The position numbers were made by a program, and so were the translations under genes. From Planctomycetota bacterium (GTDB taxonomy: Bacteria; Planctomycetota; Planctomycetia; JALXBF01), in the NCBI GenBank assembly GCA_026991575.1, contig JALXBF010000016.1, positions 20,816 to 84,815 of the forward strand: 64,000 nucleotides of DNA, in the 5' to 3' direction. The notes below the pieces were generated by a model. The model was given only the letters and a program-made list of their open reading frames with translations. It made no database searches and had not been told where the DNA came from. Shown one piece after another: positions 28,442 to 37,923 of this stretch (positions are counted from its first letter, which is position 1; each line of letters opens with the position of its first letter).

Positions 28442-29110
28442 ATGGGTCAGAAAGTTAGACCGACGGCGTTCCGCGTGGGCGTCATGGAAGAGTGGCGCTC
28501 CCGCTGGTACGCGACCAAACGGGAGTTCGCGAACCTGCTCGTGGAAGATGCCAAGATCCGCGAGCACGTCAAGAAGAACTACGGCCAGGCCGGAATCGCG
28601 CGCATCGACATCGAGCGAACGCGCGAGGAGGTCACGGTCCGGCTGCATGTTGCCCGGCCCGGCATCATCATCGGCCGCAAGGGCCAGGAGGTGGACCGGC
28701 TCCGGGAGGAGCTGCAGGAGTTGACGCAACGGCAGGTCCGGATTGACATCCAGGAGGTGGCCAAGCCTCAGTTGGACGCGCAGCTCGTGGCCGAAGAGAT
28801 TCGCGCTCAGTTGCTGCGACGGGCGAACTTCCGCCGGGTCATGAAGCGGGCGATTGACCAGGCGATGGAAGCCGGGGCCCGCGGCGTGCGGGTTGAACTG
28901 GCCGGCCGCTTGGGTGGCGCGGAGATGGCCCGTCGGGAGAAGATGATTCGCGGCTCGGTGCCGCTGCAGACCCTGCGGGCGAAGATCAGCTATGGCTTCG
29001 CCCTGGCGGTCACGCCCCAGGGGGCCATCGGCATCAAAGTCTGGATTAACCAGGGCGATTACCTGTTAGAAGAGGAGGAACGCGGCCATGCTGATGCCAA
29101 GGCGCGTTAA
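28442..29110 (+). CDS. rpsC: 30S ribosomal protein S3
   Basis: This 222-residue S3 includes the KH domain ('RPGIIIGRKGQEVDRLREEL') and the 'GRLGGAEMARREKMIRGSVPLQTLRAKI' C-terminal domain (in parts). It is part of the mRNA entry site and helicase. The 3' end overlaps rplP by 23 bases, which suggests coupled translation. Confidence 0.97.
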   Translation: MGQKVRPTAFRVGVMEEWRSRWYATKREFANLLVEDAKIREHVKKNYGQAGIARIDIERTREEVTVRLHVARPGIIIGRKGQEVDRLREELQELTQRQVRIDIQEVAKPQLDAQLVAEEIRAQLLRRANFRRVMKRAIDQAMEAGARGVRVELAGRLGGAEMARREKMIRGSVPLQTLRAKISYGFALAVTPQGAIGIKVWINQGDYLLEEEERGHADAKAR

Positions 29111-29498
29111 GTACCGCAAGCAGCAGCGGCGCCGGGTTCGGGGCTGGGCAACGCGTGGCAACCGCGTGGCCTTCGGGGACTATGGCTTACAGGCCCTGGA
29201 GCCGGGCTGGATCAAAGCCCAGAGTCTGGAGGCGAGCCGTATTGCGGTGAGCCATCTAATCAAGGGCCAAGGCCGGCTGTACATGCGCGTCTTCCCGCAC
29301 AAGCCGATCTCCGCTCGCCCCCCCGAGACTCGAATGGGCAAGGGCAAAGGTGATCCGGAGTACTGGGTTGCCGTCGTGCGGCCGGGCCAGATCATCTGCG
29401 AAATCTCAGGCGTGACCGAAGAGGTCGCTCGGGAAGCGTTCGCACGCGTAGCGCATAAGCTGCCTGTGCGTGTCTGCTTCGTGAAGCGGGAAACGTAG
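29088..29498 (+). CDS. rplP: 50S ribosomal protein L16
   Basis: This 136-residue L16 begins 'MLMPRRVKYRKQQRR' like its relatives. GGAGG eight bases before supports the start at 29088, inside rpsC. The conserved 'RMGKGKGDPEYWVAVV' segment contacts the A-site tRNA region. Confidence 0.97.
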   Translation: MLMPRRVKYRKQQRRRVRGWATRGNRVAFGDYGLQALEPGWIKAQSLEASRIAVSHLIKGQGRLYMRVFPHKPISARPPETRMGKGKGDPEYWVAVVRPGQIICEISGVTEEVAREAFARVAHKLPVRVCFVKRET

Positions 29499-29528
29499 CG
29501 GAGCCAGCCCTAGGGCCGGAGGTGGGCG

Positions 29529-29753
29529 ATGCCCAAGTCGGTGCGAGCAAGCGAGCTGAGGGAAATGAGCGACGAGCAGCTCAGGGAGCTGCTACGCGAG
29601 AACCGCGAAACGCTCTTCCGGCTGCGGGTCCAGGCCGAGTCGGAACGCCTGGATACGCCTAGCGAGCTGAAGCGGCTCCGCCGCGAGATCGCACGCATCC
29701 TCACCGTGCTCCGCGAACGGGAGCTGGCGGCTCAACGCCGCAGCCAAACGTAG
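29529..29753 (+). CDS. rpmC: 50S ribosomal protein L29
   Basis: This 74-residue two-helix protein has the typical '[25 protein letters not shown]' (in parts) and a C-terminal helix '[15 protein letters not shown]'. It lies near the tunnel exit beside L23. GGAGG precedes the ATG; 30 bases after rplP, 19 before rpsQ. Confidence 0.95.
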   Translation: MPKSVRASELREMSDEQLRELLRENRETLFRLRVQAESERLDTPSELKRLRREIARILTVLRERELAAQRRSQT

Positions 29754-29772
29754 CGCAGGGCAGTGGAGAATC

Positions 29773-30156
29773 ATGGCCGGTAAACGGAAACGCTTAATTG
29801 GCGTGGTCGTCAGTGACCGCATGAACAAGACGCGGCGGGTGGATGTGGAACGCCTGGTCAAGCATCCACGCTACGGCAAGTACATCCGTCGCCGCACGAA
29901 GTGTTACGCCCACGACGAGTTCAACCAGACCCGCGTGGGCGATCGCGTGGAGATCATCGAGTCGCGTCCGCTGTCGAAGCTGAAGCGCTGGGTGATTCTG
30001 CGTATCATCAGCCGGGCGCCGCGTGCTGAAGAGGATGACACGGCGCTGGCCGACCAGCCGGTCGAGACGGCTGCTGCAGACCCGGCTGCGGCGGCTCCGG
30101 CCTCAGAGTCGGCCGCTCAACACACGGCCGCCGAGACCCATCCACAGCAGACTTGA
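29773..30156 (+). CDS. rpsQ: 30S ribosomal protein S17 with Ala-rich tail
   Basis: The first ~85 residues of this 127-residue protein are a normal S17 OB-fold ('[29 protein letters not shown]' in parts, then '[15 protein letters not shown]'). The last ~40 residues are a low-complexity tail rich in Ala, Asp, Glu, Gln and Pro, not found in typical S17. A similar acidic/Ala tail occurs on L17 at the end of the same cluster. Confidence 0.95.
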   Translation: MAGKRKRLIGVVVSDRMNKTRRVDVERLVKHPRYGKYIRRRTKCYAHDEFNQTRVGDRVEIIESRPLSKLKRWVILRIISRAPRAEEDDTALADQPVETAAADPAAAAPASESAAQHTAAETHPQQT

Positions 30157-30198
30157 CCGTCACGGGTTTTGCCAACGGGTGCGGAAGGGTGAGAAGCC

Positions 30199-30567
30199 AT
30201 GATTCAGCCACAGACCAGACTGGATGTCGCCGACAACACGGGTGCTAAGGAAATCATGTGCTTCAAGGTTCTGGGCGGGACCCGACGCCGCTACGCCGGC
30301 CTGGGTGATGTGATCGTTGCTAGCGTCAAGCGGGCCATCCCGGGTGGCGAGGTGAGCGAGGGGGATGTGGTTCGCGCGGTCGTCGTCCGGTGCCGCCATA
30401 AGACCCGGCGGCCCGATGGGACCTACGTGCGGTTCGACCGCAACGCCGCCGTGATCATCGACAAAGATGGCAATCCGCGTGGCACACGCATCTTTGGCGC
30501 CGTAGCCCGCGAACTACGGGAACGCAACTTCATGAAAATCGTCTCGCTTGCTGCCGAGGTGGTCTGA
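30199..30567 (+). CDS. rplN: 50S ribosomal protein L14
   Basis: This 122-residue L14 has the family start '[17 protein letters not shown]' and the '[15 protein letters not shown]' end. It sits at the inter-subunit interface and is a docking site for RsfS in bacteria. First gene of the classical spc group; 42 bases after rpsQ. Confidence 0.97.
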   Translation: MIQPQTRLDVADNTGAKEIMCFKVLGGTRRRYAGLGDVIVASVKRAIPGGEVSEGDVVRAVVVRCRHKTRRPDGTYVRFDRNAAVIIDKDGNPRGTRIFGAVARELRERNFMKIVSLAAEVV

Positions 30568-30605
30568 ATCAAGCACCCGGAACGCTGTACTGCGAGGCCC
30601 CGGCC

Positions 30606-30986
30606 ATGGCCTTGAAGATCCGCAAAGGCGATCTGGTGGAAGTGATCACCGGTGATGACCGCTCCGCTGCCGGTGAGCGTGTGATTCGCCGCGTGCTGGC
30701 GGTCTACCCCAAGAAGCGCAAAGTCCTCGTCGAAGGCGTGAACCGCGTGTACAAGCACGTCCGCTCAAGCGGACCGGGGCGACCCGGCGGTCGGCTCTCC
30801 AAGGAAATGCCCATCGATATCAGCAATGTGATGCTCTATTGCGAGGCGTGCAATCGGGGCGTGCGGGTCGGTTTCCGCTACACCGAAACCGGCGCCAAGC
30901 AGCGCTACTGCAAGCGGTGTGGGGCGACGCTGGGGCAGGTCGGTCCAGAGAAACCGAGGCGCGCTGCACAGGCGACGTCATCGTGA
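30606..30986 (+). CDS. rplX: 50S ribosomal protein L24, zinc-ribbon form
   Basis: This 126-residue protein has the KOW-motif core ('[13 protein letters not shown]') and a C-terminal zinc ribbon with Cys 79, 82, 102 and 105 ('CEAC' and 'CKRC'). The cysteine-bearing form is known in many bacteria. L24 is an early 50S assembly initiator. GAGG precedes the ATG. Confidence 0.95.
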   Translation: MALKIRKGDLVEVITGDDRSAAGERVIRRVLAVYPKKRKVLVEGVNRVYKHVRSSGPGRPGGRLSKEMPIDISNVMLYCEACNRGVRVGFRYTETGAKQRYCKRCGATLGQVGPEKPRRAAQATSS

Positions 30987-31022
30987 GGTCGCGTCGGCGC
31001 GGAGTGAGGAGCGAACAGGCCG

Positions 31023-31592
31023 ATGGCTCGACTGCTTGAGAAGTACCGCAACGAGGTTGTTCCCGAGCTACAGAAGCGGCTCGGTATCAAGAACCCTTTG
31101 GCCGTGCCTCGCCTGGTCAAGATCGTCGTCAACATGGGGGTGGGCCGAGCCGCTCAGCCTAAGGAGCGGCACATTCTGGAGGAAGTGGCCCGGCACCTGG
31201 CCCTCATCACCGGGCAGAAGCCGCTGGTGACCAAGGCGCGCAAGAGCGTCTCTGGCTTTCGCATCCGACGCGGCTTCCCGGTCGGCTTGAAGGTCACGCT
31301 CCGTGGCAGACGGATGTATGAGTTTCTGGACCGGTTGATCACACTGGCTATCCCTCGGGTCCGCGACTTCCGCGGCCTCGATCCGGAGGCCTTCGACGGC
31401 CACGGCAATTACACGTTCGGAGTGACCGAGCAGTTGATCTTTCCGGAGATTGACCCGGATGACGTGCACCACACCCAGGGCATGCACATCACGCTCGTGA
31501 CCACGGCGAAGACGGACGATCAGGCCCGGGAGCTTCTTGCGTTGTTGGGGCTACCGTTCCGGCGCCCGCAGCGGATGAGCCGGGCGGGCTAA
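31023..31592 (+). CDS. rplE: 50S ribosomal protein L5
   Basis: This 189-residue L5 binds 5S rRNA and the P-site tRNA. The conserved 'KIVVNMGVG' and 'LKVTLRGRRMYEFLDRL' regions are seen, and 'ITGQKPLVTKARKS' is typical. GAGGAG upstream. rpsN follows after only 15 bases. Confidence 0.96.
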   Translation: MARLLEKYRNEVVPELQKRLGIKNPLAVPRLVKIVVNMGVGRAAQPKERHILEEVARHLALITGQKPLVTKARKSVSGFRIRRGFPVGLKVTLRGRRMYEFLDRLITLAIPRVRDFRGLDPEAFDGHGNYTFGVTEQLIFPEIDPDDVHHTQGMHITLVTTAKTDDQARELLALLGLPFRRPQRMSRAG

Positions 31593-31607
31593 GCAGGAGA
31601 GTGCCTG

Positions 31608-31793
31608 ATGGCGAGCAAGGCGAAGATCCTCAAGGCGCTGCGTGAACCGAAGTTCAAAGTCCGGAAGCGAAACCGCTGCCGACTCTGCGGCCGGCCGCGC
31701 GCCTTTTACCGCAAGTTCGGCATCTGCCGCATCTGCTTCCGAAATCTGGCCAGCGACGGGCTGATCCCGGGAGTGAAGAAGGCGAGCTGGTAG
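31608..31793 (+). CDS. rpsN: 30S ribosomal protein S14, type Z
   Basis: This 61-residue protein is the short zinc-binding form of S14: two CxxC pairs ('[20 protein letters not shown]') are intact. It sits in the 30S head next to S3 and S10. AGGAGAG precedes the ATG. Confidence 0.97.
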   Translation: MASKAKILKALREPKFKVRKRNRCRLCGRPRAFYRKFGICRICFRNLASDGLIPGVKKASW

Positions 31794-31838
31794 CGGAGGA
31801 CGAGCCGAACCAGGGGGCACAGCTGGAGTGCGATTGCC

Positions 31839-32264
31839 ATGATGACCGACCAGATCGCGGACATGCTAACACGGATCCGCAACGGCTTGCTGGTGAAGCG
31901 CGGCATGGTCGAGATGCCTTCCTCGAAGATGAAAGTCGAAATCGCCCGCGTGTTGAAAGAGGAAGGCTTTATCCTGGACTATGAAGTCGTGCCGCCCGAG
32001 CAAGCCCAGGCGGAGGGGCGCCGCGTCTCGGCCCAGCCTGTGCTCCGGATCTACCTGAAGTACGGACCGCGCGGCGAACGGGTGATCACTGAGCTGAAAC
32101 GCATCAGCAAGCCCGGCCGGCGTGTGTACATGAAGGTTGAAGACCTCAAACCCGTGGTCGACGGCATGGGAATCCGGATCCTAAGCACCAACCGCGGCGT
32201 ACTCAGCGACCGACAGGCTCGCAAGTTACGCGTTGGTGGCGAGGTCCTCTGCGAAGTCTACTAG
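31839..32264 (+). CDS. rpsH: 30S ribosomal protein S8
   Basis: This 141-residue S8 has 'DQIADMLTRIRNG' at the N-terminus and 'ILSTNRGVLSDRQAR' near the C-terminus. In E. coli S8 represses the spc operon. Two adjacent ATGs exist (31839, 31842); the first has better spacing from GGAG. Confidence 0.96.
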   Translation: MMTDQIADMLTRIRNGLLVKRGMVEMPSSKMKVEIARVLKEEGFILDYEVVPPEQAQAEGRRVSAQPVLRIYLKYGPRGERVITELKRISKPGRRVYMKVEDLKPVVDGMGIRILSTNRGVLSDRQARKLRVGGEVLCEVY

Positions 32265-32309
32265 CGGGCGTTGCCGCCTGGCAGGCTAGTCCGAAAGCGG
32301 GAGCAAACG

Positions 32310-32864
32310 ATGTCGCGTATCGGGAAGATGCCGGTGCCCGTGCCAAGAGAAGTGACGGTGCGCCTGGACGGCAATCACCTCGTCGTCCAGGGGCCTAAGG
32401 GCAAGCTGGAGCTGGACTGTCACCCGTTGATCGAGGTCCAGGTCGACGACTCGGCCGGTCAGATTCGCGTGCTGCGCCGCAATGACTCGCGGCTCGCTCG
32501 CTCGGTGCACGGGCTGACCCGCACGCTGATCAACAACATGGTCGAAGGCGTGACGAAGGGCTTCGAAAAGCGGCTGGAGATCCACGGAATCGGCTACTCG
32601 GCCCAGCTGAAGGGCAAGCAGCTGCAGTTGCAAGTCGGCTTCGCCCACCCGGTTATCCTCACCCCTCCGGAAGGGGTCACGGTCGAAGTGCCCGATGCCA
32701 CGCACATTGTGGTCAAGGGGCCGGATAAGCAGAAGGTGGGCGAGTTTGCGGCCCAGATCCGCCGGGTGCGACCGCCCGAACCGTACAAGGGCAAGGGCAT
32801 CCGCTACCAGGGCGAGCAGATCCGCCGCAAGGCCGGGAAGGCTCAGGGCGCTGGTGCCCGCTAG
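32310..32864 (+). CDS. rplF: 50S ribosomal protein L6
   Basis: This 184-residue L6 begins '[12 protein letters not shown]' and contains both L6 repeats; the signature '[13 protein letters not shown]' closes the second. ATG 32310 with GGGAG is preferred over an upstream TTG that would add 13 residues. Confidence 0.96.
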   Translation: MSRIGKMPVPVPREVTVRLDGNHLVVQGPKGKLELDCHPLIEVQVDDSAGQIRVLRRNDSRLARSVHGLTRTLINNMVEGVTKGFEKRLEIHGIGYSAQLKGKQLQLQVGFAHPVILTPPEGVTVEVPDATHIVVKGPDKQKVGEFAAQIRRVRPPEPYKGKGIRYQGEQIRRKAGKAQGAGAR

Positions 32865-32947
32865 CATGTGCGTCGCGGCCTTGCTGGGCCGCCGCGTTGG
32901 CAACCGAGACGGTCCCGGGAGAGCCGGGGCGAGAAACGGAGGATACG

Positions 32948-33355
32948 GTGTCCTATTCTGCTAGAGTGGCTGGAGGCGACGCGGTGCAGCGTGAGCAGCG
33001 AATTAAGCTGATTCGCCGCAAACGCCGGATCAAGCGGGTGCGCAAGAAGATCTTCGGCACGCCGGAGCGGCCGCGGCTGGCTGTGTTCCGGAGCCAGAAG
33101 CATATTTACGCCCAGATCATCGACGATACAGCCGGACACACGCTGGTCGCCTGCAGCACGCTTGACCCGGAGATCCGCGGCCAGATTCGCACCGGAGCCA
33201 ACAAAGAAGCTGCCCGACTCGTCGGCGTGAAACTCGGCGAGCGGGCACGGGCCAAAGGCATCGAAAAGGTCTGTTTCGACCGCCGACACTACCGCTACCA
33301 CGGTCGCGTGGCCGCTTTGGCCGACGGTGCCCGAGAGGCAGGCCTAAAATTCTGA
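32948..33355 (+). CDS. rplR: 50S ribosomal protein L18
   Basis: This 135-residue L18 binds 5S rRNA. '[18 protein letters not shown]' and '[12 protein letters not shown]' are the conserved parts. The GTG at 32948, preceded by CGGAGGA, is the likely start; the family core begins ~20 residues later, so there is a modest N-terminal extension. Confidence 0.94.
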   Translation: MSYSARVAGGDAVQREQRIKLIRRKRRIKRVRKKIFGTPERPRLAVFRSQKHIYAQIIDDTAGHTLVACSTLDPEIRGQIRTGANKEAARLVGVKLGERARAKGIEKVCFDRRHYRYHGRVAALADGAREAGLKF

Positions 33356-33393
33356 CCCGATTGCCAACGGTATCTTGCGAGGAGGAACATGCC

Positions 33394-33885
33394 GTGTCCA
33401 CTGGCACGGAACCTCAGGCACAAGCCGGCCTGTATGAGCAGGTAATCAAGATCCGCCGCTGTGCGAAGGTAGTCAAAGGTGGCCGCCGGTTCAGCTTCAA
33501 TGCCCTGGTGGTCGTTGGCGACCGACAGGGACGCGTCGGCTACGGTTACGGCAAAGCGAACGAGGTGCCGGCGGCCGTGGAGAAGGCGATGAAGGACGGC
33601 CAGCGGCGCATGAAACGCGTGGCTCTGAAGGGCCGCACGATTCCGCACCGGGTGATCGGGCGCTACGGTGCGGCGAAGGTCATCATGATTCCGGCTCGCC
33701 CCGGTACGGGCGTCATTGCTGGCGGGTCGGTGCGTGCTGTGTGCGAGGCGGCCGGCATCCACGACATCCTCACCAAGGCCTACGGCTCAACCAATCCGAT
33801 CAACCTGGTTAAGGCCGCGATTAACGGCCTCGAGCAATTGCGCACCAAGGAAGAAGTCGAGACCTTGCGCGGGGTGAAGCTGTAA
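33394..33885 (+). CDS. rpsE: 30S ribosomal protein S5
   Basis: This 163-residue S5 has the N-terminal double-stranded RNA-binding fold ('[17 protein letters not shown]') and '[11 protein letters not shown]'. GTG 33394 has GGAGG eight bases upstream; an upstream TTG (33361) lacks a site. Its stop codon overlaps the rplO ATG by one base (TAATG). rpmD, normally between rpsE and rplO, is absent. Confidence 0.95.
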   Translation: MSTGTEPQAQAGLYEQVIKIRRCAKVVKGGRRFSFNALVVVGDRQGRVGYGYGKANEVPAAVEKAMKDGQRRMKRVALKGRTIPHRVIGRYGAAKVIMIPARPGTGVIAGGSVRAVCEAAGIHDILTKAYGSTNPINLVKAAINGLEQLRTKEEVETLRGVKL

Positions 33886-34337
33886 TGGACCTGAAAGAAG
33901 TTCACCTGGGTGTCCATCGCCGCAAGCGGCGCAAGCGCGTGGGCCGTGGCCCAGGCAGCGGGCATGGCAAGACGGCTACCCGTGGCCACAAAGGGCAGAA
34001 GAGTCGGGCCGGTACCGAGAAGCCGCACATTCTCTTCGAAGGTGGCCAGATGCCGCTGGCTCGCCGCATCCCCAAGCGCGGCTTCAACAACCGCTTTGCA
34101 AAGGTGGGCGTCCACGTCAACGTGCGCGACCTGGAGAAGTACTTCCAGGATGGCGATCGCGTGGACGAGCAGGCCTTGCGAGCCCGCCGCTTGGTCCGGG
34201 GCCGATTCGACTACATCAAAATCCTGGGCGATGGTACACTCACGAAGCGCCTAACCGTGGTGGCTCACCGGTTCAGTAAGTCCGCCCAAGAGAAGATCCT
34301 GGCGGCCGGCGGTCAGGTCGAACGGCTGGCCGAGTAG
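33885..34337 (+). CDS. rplO: 50S ribosomal protein L15
   Basis: This 150-residue L15 has the Gly/Arg-rich N-terminal extension ('[22 protein letters not shown]') that threads into 23S rRNA, and the '[15 protein letters not shown]' segment. No ribosome site of its own is obvious; translation is probably coupled to rpsE through the TAATG overlap. Confidence 0.96.
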   Translation: MDLKEVHLGVHRRKRRKRVGRGPGSGHGKTATRGHKGQKSRAGTEKPHILFEGGQMPLARRIPKRGFNNRFAKVGVHVNVRDLEKYFQDGDRVDEQALRARRLVRGRFDYIKILGDGTLTKRLTVVAHRFSKSAQEKILAAGGQVERLAE

Positions 34338-34373
34338 GCCAGGCCGACTCACGCGCTGGAAGGGGTCCACCAT

Positions 34374-34419
34374 GGCGGCAGCACGGGGGTCATCCGAGAC
34401 TGCCGTCGTTTTTGTTTTT
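34374..34419 (+). terminator. Terminator-like hairpin between rplO and secY
   Basis: An 8-bp stem GGCGGCAG / CTGCCGTC (one G-T pair) with an 18-base loop is followed by GTTTTTGTTTTT. It may attenuate the spc transcript before secY. No clear promoter for secY was found after it, so readthrough is likely. Confidence 0.6.
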
Positions 34420-34465
34420 CTGCGGCGCAGGTGGCTCCGGATGCACGGACCGAGGTGCGCAGCGA

Positions 34466-35815
34466 ATGATCCGTAAGATCATCGAAATCTTCAAGATCCC
34501 TGAGCTGCGGCAGAAGATCTTCATCACCTGCCTGCTGCTGGCAATCTACCGCATGGGGGCTGCCATCCCGCTGCCGATCATCGACCAACAGGCAGTCTAC
34601 GAGCACATGCGCGGACTTGCCCAGGGCGTGGCCGGCCGTGTCTTCGGCTACGTTGCCATGCTCAGCGGCATCAATGACCTGACCAACATCACGATCTTCG
34701 GCATGGGCATCATGCCGTACATCTCCGCTTCGATCATCTTCCAGCTGTTGGCCAGTGTTGTGCCGTCCCTGGAGCAGCTCATGAAGGAGGGCGAGAGTGG
34801 GCGGCGCAAGATCAACGAGTACACGCGCTACGCCACCGTCGCGCTTACCTTCGGCCAGAGCATCTTCTGGGTTAACTACATGATGAACCGCGATCTGGTG
34901 CCGGAGCAGTTCCAGTCCTTCGGCTACGGCGCCATGGCCGTGCTGATCATGACCGCCGGCACCGTGTTCTTGATGTGGATCGGTGAGCAGATCGATGAGT
35001 TCGGCATTGGCAACGGCATCAGCCTGATCATCATGGCGGGCATCGTGGCCCGTATGCCGCGGGCCATTGCCACCATCATCTACGAAACCGAACTGACGCT
35101 GGCACCCCCCGCAGGCAAGTACGGCGTCGACACGATCGTGGTGATGGTGTTGTTGTTCGTGGGCGTCGTGCTTGGGGTCATTGCGATGAACGAAGCGCAG
35201 CGGCGGATCCCGATCGAATCGGCCAAGCACGTGCGCGGCCGGCGCCTCTACGGCGGGACCCGCCACTATCTGCCGTTCCGCGTCAACCAGGCCGGCGTCA
35301 TGCCGATCATCTTCGCGTCCAGCCTGCTGATGTTCCCCTACTTCATCTTCGCCTGGCTGGACAGCATCTGGCCGCCGCAGTGGTATGGCAGCCGCCTGAT
35401 CGCCGAGCTGCGGGAAGCGTTTACCGGCCAGGGCTTCGTGTACACGGTCACCTACGTAGCGCTGATCTACTTCTTCTGCTACTTCTGGACGGCCATCACG
35501 TTTAACCCAAAGGACATCGCCGAGAACTTGCAGAACTACGGCAGCTTCATCCGCGGGTACCGGCCCGGGCAGCGGACCGCGGACTACCTGGAAAAGGTGA
35601 TGACCCGGATTACGTACGTCGGTGCCGCCTTCTTGGCGCTGGTGGCCGTACTGCCGATGCTGGTTTCCCGCTGGGTGGGGATCGAGCCGTTCATTGCCAG
35701 CTTCTTTGGCGGAACGGCGCTGCTGATTGTGGTCAGCGTCGCGCTGGACCTGGTGCAGAAGATCGATACCCACCTGGTGCTGCGAGACTACGAGGGCTTG
35801 CTGGAGAAGGCCTAA
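34466..35815 (+). CDS. secY: Protein translocase subunit SecY
   Basis: This 449-residue integral membrane protein has the ten-helix SecY pattern. Helices such as 'IMPYISASIIFQLLASVVPSL' (in parts) carry the TM2-region signature. The cytoplasmic 'RGYRPGQRTADYLEKVMTRIT' loop (in parts) contains the ribosome/SecA-contact Arg. ATG 34466 with GAGGTG is preferred over an upstream start at 34412 that would read through the spacer. Confidence 0.96.
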   Translation: MIRKIIEIFKIPELRQKIFITCLLLAIYRMGAAIPLPIIDQQAVYEHMRGLAQGVAGRVFGYVAMLSGINDLTNITIFGMGIMPYISASIIFQLLASVVPSLEQLMKEGESGRRKINEYTRYATVALTFGQSIFWVNYMMNRDLVPEQFQSFGYGAMAVLIMTAGTVFLMWIGEQIDEFGIGNGISLIIMAGIVARMPRAIATIIYETELTLAPPAGKYGVDTIVVMVLLFVGVVLGVIAMNEAQRRIPIESAKHVRGRRLYGGTRHYLPFRVNQAGVMPIIFASSLLMFPYFIFAWLDSIWPPQWYGSRLIAELREAFTGQGFVYTVTYVALIYFFCYFWTAITFNPKDIAENLQNYGSFIRGYRPGQRTADYLEKVMTRITYVGAAFLALVAVLPMLVSRWVGIEPFIASFFGGTALLIVVSVALDLVQKIDTHLVLRDYEGLLEKA

Positions 35816-35882
35816 GGGGCAGGCCGTGACCGGTGCCGGCGCACCGCTCCGCCGCCGCATGCAGCCAGCGAGGTGACTGCCC

Positions 35883-36560
35883 ATGCGGGTCGTGTTTCTT
35901 GGACCACCAGGGGCCGGCAAAGGAACGCAGGCCCGCCGCTTGAGTCAGTTGCTCGGTGTGCCGCACATCAGCACCGGCGAAATGCTGCGTGCGGCCATTA
36001 CGCAGGGCACGGCGCTGGGGCAGACGGTCCGGCAGTACGTGGAAGCGGGAAAGCTAGTGCCGGACGTGCTCATGCAGGAGCTCGTCCGCCAGCGGCTGAG
36101 CGAGCCGGACGCCGCCAACGGTTTTGTACTCGACGGCTATCCACGCAACGTGCAGCAGGCGCAGACGCTGGACGAGATCCTCGGAGAGCTTGGCACCCGC
36201 CTGGACCGGGCTGTGTTGCTTGACCTGGACCCGGACCTGCTGGTCGAGCGTCTAAGTGGCAGGCTGGTCTGTCCGGTCTGTGGTGCCAACTACCACCGCA
36301 GGTTCAACCCGCCCAAGCACGACTCGGTCTGCGACCGTGACGGTGCGACGCTGGTCCAACGCGCCGACGACCGCCCCGGTACGGTGCGTGCCCGGCTGGA
36401 GGAGTACACCAAGCAGATGGCACCGGTTACCGACTACTACCGCCAGCGCGGTCTGCTGGCCGTCGTCGATGCCTCCGGGACGATCGACCAGGTCTGGCGA
36501 GGCCTGCTCAGGGTGCTCGGGCTGGCGGAGCAGGCCGAGAATGTGATCGAAGAGGGCTGA
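35883..36560 (+). CDS. adk: Adenylate kinase, zinc-lid type
   Basis: This 225-residue enzyme interconverts ATP plus AMP with two ADP. The P-loop 'GPPGAGKGT' spans residues 7-15 and 'DGYPRN' is the AMP-site motif. The LID domain carries Cys 130, Cys 133, Cys 150 and Asp 153, a recognised zinc-binding combination. GAGGTGA precedes the ATG. secY-adk-map is the usual order. Confidence 0.96.
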   Translation: MRVVFLGPPGAGKGTQARRLSQLLGVPHISTGEMLRAAITQGTALGQTVRQYVEAGKLVPDVLMQELVRQRLSEPDAANGFVLDGYPRNVQQAQTLDEILGELGTRLDRAVLLDLDPDLLVERLSGRLVCPVCGANYHRRFNPPKHDSVCDRDGATLVQRADDRPGTVRARLEEYTKQMAPVTDYYRQRGLLAVVDASGTIDQVWRGLLRVLGLAEQAENVIEEG

Positions 36561-36771
36561 GGCCCCGGGTAAGGGCTCCGATCCTGCCTGTCGGCGGCGT
36601 AACGGCTGCCATCTGTCGACGCGCTCGGGGGCATGTGCCGGTGCGCCGGGCTACTTGGCCGGTGGGGGCCGGGCCGCTGCGTGGTCACCGCATGCTTTCC
36701 GGAAAGAACGGGTGTCGGCGGCTCGAGTTGTGTCGGAAGGCAGCGCCGGCGTTGCCAGGGTGAACAGGATC

Positions 36772-37569
36772 ATGATCCGTCTGAAGTCGCCCAAAGAGAT
36801 TGAGCGCATGCGTGAGGCCGGGATCGTCGTGGCCCGGGCCTTGCGATTGGTGCGCGAGCTGGCGGCGCCGGGCGTGACGACCGCCGAGCTGAACGCCGCC
36901 GTTGAGGAACTGTTCGCACGGGCCGGGGCCGAGCCGCTGTTCAAGGGGGTCGTCTCCGGACCGGGTAAGCCGCCGTTCCCAGCAGTGATCTGCGCATCCG
37001 TCAATGAGCAGGTCGTCCATGGGGTGCCAGGCGACTACGTGCTCCGCTCCGGCGACATCCTCAGCGTCGATACCGGCTGTCGATTGCGTGGCTGGTGTGC
37101 CGATGCGGCGATCACGATTCCGATCGGCGAGATCTCGCCCGAGGATGAGAAGCTCTTGCGGGTGACGCGCGAGACGCTGGCGTTAGCCATCCGCGAAATG
37201 GGGCGGGCGAAGCGCTGGTCGCAGGTGGCGCGAAAGATGGAAGAGTACGTTCGGGACCACGGCTTCTCGATGGTGGACCAGTTTGTCGGGCACGGCATCG
37301 GCCGAGAGATGCACGAGGAGCCGCAGGTACCCAACGTGGTGACCAAGGCGCTGTTGCGGTCTGATTTCCCGTTGCGGCCCGGGCTGGTGCTGGCCATTGA
37401 GCCGATGGTCAACGCCGGCAGCCATCGGGTGCGGGTTACCGAGGACCAGTGGACCGTCGTCACAGTGGACCGGTCGCGCAGTGCTCACTTCGAGCACACG
37501 GTGGCGCTGACCCCTGCTGGTCCGCTCGTGCTGACGGCTGACCCGGAGGCGGACGACGTGGCGGCTTGA
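36772..37569 (+). CDS. map: Methionine aminopeptidase, type I
   Basis: This 265-residue enzyme removes N-terminal Met from new proteins. All five metal ligands are visible: Asp 100, Asp 111, His 174, Glu 210 and Glu 241; His 83 is the substrate-side His. ATG 36772 gives the family start 'MIRLKSPKEIERMREAG'. GTG 36760 is possible and would add four residues. infA, which normally follows, is absent. Confidence 0.95.
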   Translation: MIRLKSPKEIERMREAGIVVARALRLVRELAAPGVTTAELNAAVEELFARAGAEPLFKGVVSGPGKPPFPAVICASVNEQVVHGVPGDYVLRSGDILSVDTGCRLRGWCADAAITIPIGEISPEDEKLLRVTRETLALAIREMGRAKRWSQVARKMEEYVRDHGFSMVDQFVGHGIGREMHEEPQVPNVVTKALLRSDFPLRPGLVLAIEPMVNAGSHRVRVTEDQWTVVTVDRSRSAHFEHTVALTPAGPLVLTADPEADDVAA

Positions 37570-37593
37570 GTTTACGCGGGCGGCGCGTACAAT
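37566..37593 (+). promoter_or_regulatory. Candidate promoter for rpmJ and the alpha group
   Basis: TTGAGT and TACAAT with a 16-base spacer overlap the map stop codon, about 130 bases upstream of rpmJ. It would let the rpmJ-rpsM-rpsK-rpsD-rpoA-rplQ genes be transcribed independently of secY-adk-map. Confidence 0.45.
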
Positions 37594-37723
37594 GTAGCGT
37601 CCCCGGGTGGCGTCTCTCCTGTGCGCCGGCAGAGCATCCCTGTTCTGGCAGCTTCCCTGCTTGATTGCCACGCTCCAGCTATCGGCTCGGGGGAGGCGTA
37701 CCGGGTTGTAAGCGAGGTGCATG

Positions 37724-37840
37724 ATGAAGGTTCGAGCCAGCGTGAAGAGAATTTGCGAGCACTGCAAGATCGTGCGGCGGCGCGGTCGGATCTATGTGAT
37801 CTGCAAGCGGAACCCACGGCACAAGCAACGCCAGGGCTAG
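37724..37840 (+). CDS. rpmJ: 50S ribosomal protein L36
   Basis: This 38-residue protein is one of the smallest ribosomal proteins. It begins '[15 protein letters not shown]' and keeps the zinc ligands (CxxC, a third Cys in 'VICK' and a His in 'PRHKQRQG'). An ATG directly in front (37721) would add one Met. GAGG lies upstream. It precedes rpsM by 83 bases. Confidence 0.95.
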   Translation: MKVRASVKRICEHCKIVRRRGRIYVICKRNPRHKQRQG

Positions 37841-37923
37841 ACCAGTCCGCAAACGGACCGTAGAGCCAGGCAGTCTGGTCGGCTCGGGTCCGTTGCCGCG
37901 CTGGCGGCAAGGAGAGATGCTCT

